Shown: positions 59,019-64,000 of the stretch, in pieces
Position numbering within the stretch: the first letter of the stretch is position 1
How the letters are laid out: every line of letters starts with the position of its first letter
Origin: Brachyhypopomus gauderio
Taxonomy: Eukaryota > Chordata > Actinopteri > Gymnotiformes > Hypopomidae
Reading direction: 5' to 3'
Length of the DNA: 64,000 bases
Assembly (NCBI RefSeq): GCF_052324685.1
Contig: NC_135223.1
Span: 12,695,630-12,759,629 of the forward strand
Program-made: the position numbers and the translations under genes
Notes under the pieces: model-generated
Told to the model about the DNA's origin: nothing
The model's input: the letters and a program-made list of their open reading frames with translations, nothing else
Databases searched by the model: none

Positions 59019-62000
59019 CGCCGACCTCCCACCAAAGACTGTGGATTAAATTAACGATCATTTGAATGGTTTCTGTGTAGCTCGGTAACTGTGGAATCCC
59101 AGCTTTATATTGGTTCAGTGTTGTATGGAGGAATGTGAATGCCTCACACGAATGTACTTTTTTATTTTCTTTCTTCATTCATTTTTTAAAAGTAATTTAA
59201 TGCCACCATTGCTTTTTTAACTGGTTTCTGGATGTATTTGACAAATTGTATACGAATCATAACTTGAATGTGAGCTGAGTGTTGATATTGTGTCGGTCAT
59301 GTGACTTGCATCAACACCTCTCCTGAATGGACGTTTTAGGGATGTTTTGTATGTTTCAGACTCGTCCCTTTATTTCAGTTTGTTTACTCACTTTCAAAGT
59401 GAAAATTGTGAATGGAAAATATCAACAAAGCAAGTGAAATCATATCTAAGCTCTCATTCTAAAAGCAGGTGATGCTGTTTTAGTTAGTCCAGGATCCTGT
59501 CAGAGACAATCATTAAAGTGCTCTGTAATGCTCCGTTTCTGCTGATTATTTGCCTGGTAGTTTATCAGTGTTTTGACTTCATCTGTCATTGGCAGCTTCA
59601 GACATCACCCTGGTTTGTATTACTTTATGACCTCATATGGGGAGTTACTTAATTTTGCTGCTCACTACATTCAGCTTAGACGCTCTCTTTATAAATATAT
59701 AAATCACTTACATAAATCACTTCTAAAGTGATTATCGACTAGTTAGATTGGCCTTATGACCAATCTAGTTCATTGTCTTGAAATGTGGATTATTATGAAG
59801 TATTGAATAGCGTATGGGGCAGAAAACTCACACCCCTCCGCCCTGTTCCCTGTATCCTCTCTGTCTCCTTCTCACCCACAAACACTCGTTTTAACTGGTT
59901 TCTGCAGACCTCGAGTGATTGTAAATAGAGGTTTGACTCGAACACACCGTTTCGTTGCTTTTAGCGTGAGACTTGTGGAACGTGGCGTGGACATGAGTGT
60001 GTGCTGTCTGAGATATCAGAAATGAATCCGGTTTGTTTTGGAGCACGGCACCGCTGGCCGCATGCTGGCTGTACAACAGGCTCGCGCACCCAGTGCAGAC
60101 AAATGTGTTTTGTCAGACAGGTGAACACAGTCTCTGCAGTGGGAAGAAAGCTTTCCAGGCAGAATCGACTGATGTGGAGGTAATTCTTCAATACAGGCTG
60201 CCAGTGGCCAGCAATCACAACCCAAACACACATGTCTCTCAGCCTGCATCGCAGTCAGAGGGTTTGTGGGTTACATGTCAGTCCAAAACCCTTCCAGGAC
60301 AGTTCTGGAACTGAAACACCTGATTGCCACAAAAACAACAAAACTGAAATGAACAAAACTGCAAAATGATAGCTTACACTTTGTTAAGAAAGTTCGTTTA
60401 TGAAAACTCAGTTTCTTTAAAAAAATCTGTAAACACAGCTATTGATACGGTTTAGATTATGTATTGTATAATGTATTATGTAAGTATTTGATTATATAAT
60501 TTATATAAAAGAAAGTAATAACATTCAGGTTTTTTACCTGTAAAAGTGAAGAGAGGATGTGATTCTTGTGTTTAGGCAATAAGTTCTGTAGCAAAAAAAA
60601 TTTAATTCACCAAACATTATTTCTGCCAGTAGAATTTAAACAGAACAGAAAATCATTAGTGAAAAATATTCAGATCGGTACCATATGGTGTTTCCTGTAA
60701 GATATGCTATGAAAACATTCACTTGCTGTGAGATGAAGTTGTGTTTGGCTGACCCTGTGTGGTGATGAACAGCTGTCTTTACTGTTCTGTTGAAGGGGGG
60801 GCACATTTTGACATTAATAGCGGGAAGGATAACATCACATGGAAAGGAGTGAATAACCCCAGCAAAAATCTGAAACGTGACTTTTTGTACAGCTGAAAAA
60901 ACCTGGTATCAAATTAAAACAGGCTCAGAATCTAAGACAAAGGGTCAAAGGTTTCTGGCATGAGAGAGGAGCCGATGGGGTGTGTGGGGGTGGAGATTAC
61001 AGACTGCCGTTATGAGAACACGAGACATTATGAGACATTATGAGAACACGAGACATGGGAACACGAGACATTATGAGGCTGTGTGTTAGTTCTCTTCAAG
61101 GCTGCCTTTTCGTATTTGGAAGGTGAGCCCGCTGGTGGAGTGTGTTAGCCAAGGAGGATTCGGTGAGTGGATCCTCTTCTCAACTGCTCTGCACTCCACC
61201 TTCCACTGCCAATAAGAATCTGAAATATAATATTGATCTGCTATTGTGAGTGAAGGCAGACTGTCACTCTGGGGAAAGGGAATGATGAAAATTTTGCAGA
61301 AAGATATTAAAACCAGACAGACAGCCAAACCCAGAGCTCCGAACCAATCGATGTGTCTCGGAATGCGAGATGCAAAGCCGCTCTGTTCGAGCAGTCCTTG
61401 GAGTCATTTTGCTTTTTCACCAAGTGAGCCCCTCGGTGCTCCCAGTGCTGTCCTGTCAGCCAAGCCATAAGCCATGGCAGGTTGGAGCCCTGTCTGAATC
61501 CCCAGGGTGCAGTACTATCCCTTCCACTGGGTGGCTGTGGGTAGGATGAAGACTGGATGCCTGTAACGCATCCTTGTGGCAATCAGGAAACAGGAAGGGT
61601 CTGTGTTAGCTGCAGTAAAACGAGATTTTGGATGTGGAGAGATTTCCAGGACATTTAGGGTTAGTGTGATGATCAGTCTGAGGAGAGAGGTAACAGTTGT
61701 GAAGAAAGTTAACCAATTTAAGATCATGAGGAAGAGTTGCAATGAAGATGTGAAGCCATTGTTCCATATTCTAACGGGAAGATGCCACTTTGTAAGGATT
61801 TATTAGTGCACAAGTACCTCAAGGCAGATTCAGTGAGGTCTTATCTGCAGTGCATTTAAAGTCTGCAATGAGTTTAGTGTTTGGCGGGAGGGTTTTGCCC
61901 CTTTGTAATTTGCTGTTTGCTTTTCTCTGTTTGAATTTCACCCTGCTCCTCTTCTGCTGTGTAATGAAATGGTTATATGGGGGTGTGGGGGCTCTTTGAC

Positions 62001-62927
62001 AGTGGGGGCAATGTGTTTGTTAGAGGAAAATGGCCACACTGCATCCATTTACAGTTCCATCTGTACACAGATCAGCACAGAGCCAGCCTTCTCAGTACAT
62101 ATCGCTGAAAGTGCCATCTGCACAAATGCTGTCTTGGGTTAGCTTTGCTGTAGTGCCTTCAGCAGGCATTTCTCTGCTGACAAAATAAATAACATGCCTT
62201 CCATTTTCTTTCTTTGTAGGTATGATAGAAAGGTGTTCAGTATTGTGTTGGATTCACTGTAGTTTTTTATTTTCTAATAAAATGTCTAGTTTCTAGTTCA
62301 TTTCTAGTTTGCTGAATATTTACTAAAATCCTGAAATTGATTGTTAATGAGGGGGGAGGGAGATAACTTAACTAGTGTCTGACAGATGGGCTAGAGACTA
62401 CGGCTCTACACCTACATAGTGTTTCTGTCTATTTCATGTTTCTGAAGTGGGTAACCCACCCACAATGTGGCCTTGCTCGTTTTATTCAAATAAGACTTTT
62501 AATTTATTTTCAGACTCATTGCCCAGACAAATTTCCCTTATTGTTTGTAGATCTGAGAGCTGTACTTCAGAGAAACCCTTCCCCACGTATGTGCGGTTTA
62601 GCACCATGGGAGGTAAAAAGCCTTGTGGTGAGTACTTTTCACTGTTTTACTTCATAAAAATCTGCATATTGTGTCTGAAAATGTTATTTCTTTGCATCAG
62701 TCTGTACTGGACTACCTAGTGAGAGAGACCCAGAAAGATGTCCCACACTGTGAGCCAGTGTTATGGTCACACATTCAGTCAATCACTGTTGTGCACAATG
62801 CAAATAGAAATCGAGCTGCAGTCATTTTCATTTATTTATTTATTTTGTTTCTTTAATGGTTGTTCATATTTCTGATTGTATTTTTGGCTTTTGGCTACAG
62901 TTGATTTTATATATCTATGTATGTACA
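59019..62927. other. chst2 3' region and downstream intergenic sequence
   Basis: No further gene was recognised. ATTAAA at 59512..59517 followed by GT-rich sequence is a candidate chst2 polyadenylation signal (3' UTR of about 0.5 kb). Short repeats of the gagacattatgag type occur at 61020..61080. The open frames here are short and lack domain similarity. Confidence 0.5.
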
Positions 62928-63430
62928 GGGCAACACGGTGGCTTGGTGGTTAGCACGTGTGCCTCTCAGCACTGGGGTCTTGGGTTCAAGTCCCTATCTG
63001 AGTGGAGTTTCCATGTTCTCCCTGTGTTTGCGTGGGTTTCCTCCGGGATCTCCGCTTTCCTCCCACAGTCCAAAAACATGGTTAGGTAAATTAGCAGTCC
63101 CTGACAAAATCTCCCTGAGTGTGTGTCTGTGTCTCTCCCTATTCAGTAAAAACAAGTTGTTGTCTGAGTGTCTGTGCATGAATGTATGTGCGCTTGTATG
63201 TCCAGTGGTGGATGGTGCTCTGCCACTAGGGTCTGTCCTCTCTCCCCTTCCTGCACCCCATTCAGTCCCCCAGGGGGCTGTGGATCCCGGTAGAGAGTAC
63301 GCTGTGCGCAATTGACTGCCGCTTCTCGCCGGTGTGTGTGCGTGATTGGTTGTCTGTGACTTGTACCTGTGTTAATAATTGTAAAGCGCCTTGGGTATCC
63401 TGAAAGGCGCTATATAAATTGAACATTCAT
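62928..63430 (+). mobile_element. tRNA-derived SINE-like retroelement
   Basis: The head carries a Pol III A-box-like TGGCTTGGTGG (62939..62949) and a B-box GGTTCAAGTCC (62983..62993) at tRNA-like spacing. The body has the widespread fish wording gtttcctccgggatctccg and ccacagtccaaaaacatg. The 3' tail has a short hairpin (gcgcctt ... aaggcgc, 63386..63411), then tatataaatt and attcattcattcat repeats, as expected for a SINE tail borrowed from a LINE. No clear target-site duplication was found, and the family name is not assigned. Confidence 0.72.
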
Positions 63431-64000
63431 TCATTCATAAATTCATCAAAAATATTATATATATATAATATAAGAGATTAATGTTACATGTTCTTAATTA
63501 GAACGTGTAACATTAATCTCTTAAATAATATGTATGAAATTCGAACCTATTAAGGTGTGTGTGTGTGTAGTTAGCTGTGGACTAAGAACCCTGCACTGCT
63601 GTCAGAAAAACATAAGAGAGATGTATAAAGTGTTTTTTTCCCTGAGTCAGAAGCCAGACCCTCTCTAGTGATGCGAGGCCCCAGGGGTTCATTTCACAGC
63701 ACTCGTATTATTGCATTTCTCCGCTGTGTTACAGCTGTAAGGAGAACTACGTGCTACTAAACATAAAACTGACTGACTTTTGTTTGCCTAGACTAACGCA
63801 CACGTTGGACGCTTCACTGTAGATTTGTGGCCTGCTACAATTTCGACTCTGAATTTTCAGCGTTTCTGAAAAATGTCCAGCCCACGGTGACTCTCGGTGT
63901 TGTGTGTAAAGTGTTCTGCTCTGAGAGGTGAGTGGGTAAACGCTGGCACTCCAGGGTTGGTGTTTGCTAAGCTCTATGACTCCATTGCTCCACTGTTACA
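63431..64000. other. Intergenic sequence right of the SINE
   Basis: Contains an AT-rich palindrome at 63471..63523 and a short (GT)n at 63556..63569. No gene was recognised up to the window edge. Confidence 0.55.
63471..63523. repeat. Near-perfect palindrome, arms about 25 bp
   Basis: The left arm taagagattaatgttacatg continues ttct. The right arm is its reverse complement with one mismatch (gttacacg). Almost no loop separates them (taatta centre), and TATA-rich flanks extend the symmetry. Confidence 0.9.

Overview
The window is vertebrate nuclear DNA, almost certainly from a ray-finned fish. Its genes are split by GT-AG introns, dinucleotide microsatellites and minisatellites are very dense, and the encoded proteins match vertebrate families. 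The species cannot be named from the sequence. Nothing prokaryotic, viral or organellar was seen, and no tRNA, rRNA or CRISPR array.

Six protein-coding genes were read exon by exon with consistent splice phases. From left to right they are: abi1 (minus strand, only coding exons 1 and 2, the rest lying left of the window); acbd5 (plus, about 12 exons); mastl (minus, 12 exons, 847 aa); pcolce2 (plus, 9 exons, 416 aa); trpc1 (minus, 13 exons, 785 aa); chst2 (plus, intronless coding region, 464 aa). abi1 and acbd5 are head-to-head across about 1.1 kb, acbd5 and mastl are tail-to-tail, mastl and pcolce2 are head-to-head across about 2.1 kb, pcolce2 and trpc1 are tail-to-tail, and trpc1 and chst2 are head-to-head across about 3.1 kb. 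In human, ABI1/MASTL/ACBD5 lie on 10p12 and PCOLCE2/TRPC1/CHST2 on 3q23-q24, so the window joins two human synteny blocks between mastl and pcolce2.

The genes do not form one pathway. abi1 acts in WAVE-complex actin regulation, acbd5 in peroxisomal lipid handling and ER tethering, mastl in mitotic entry (PP2A-B55 inhibition), pcolce2 in collagen maturation, trpc1 in cation channels, and chst2 in Golgi glycan sulfation.

The rest is repeats. There are at least ten minisatellites; the main units are 53, 38, 31, 26, 24 and 20 bp. There are long (CA)n, (GA)n and (TA)n tracts, a solo LTR with 5-bp target duplication in trpc1 intron 7, and a tRNA-like SINE at 62.9-63.4 kb. The most notable pattern is that seven intron acceptors in four genes on both strands sit directly behind sense-strand (TG)n tracts. 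Other points are a duplicated exon-end/donor fragment in trpc1 intron 2, tandem donor-like motifs just upstream of the mastl start codon, and two long near-perfect palindromes. No new enzymatic or defence system was found.
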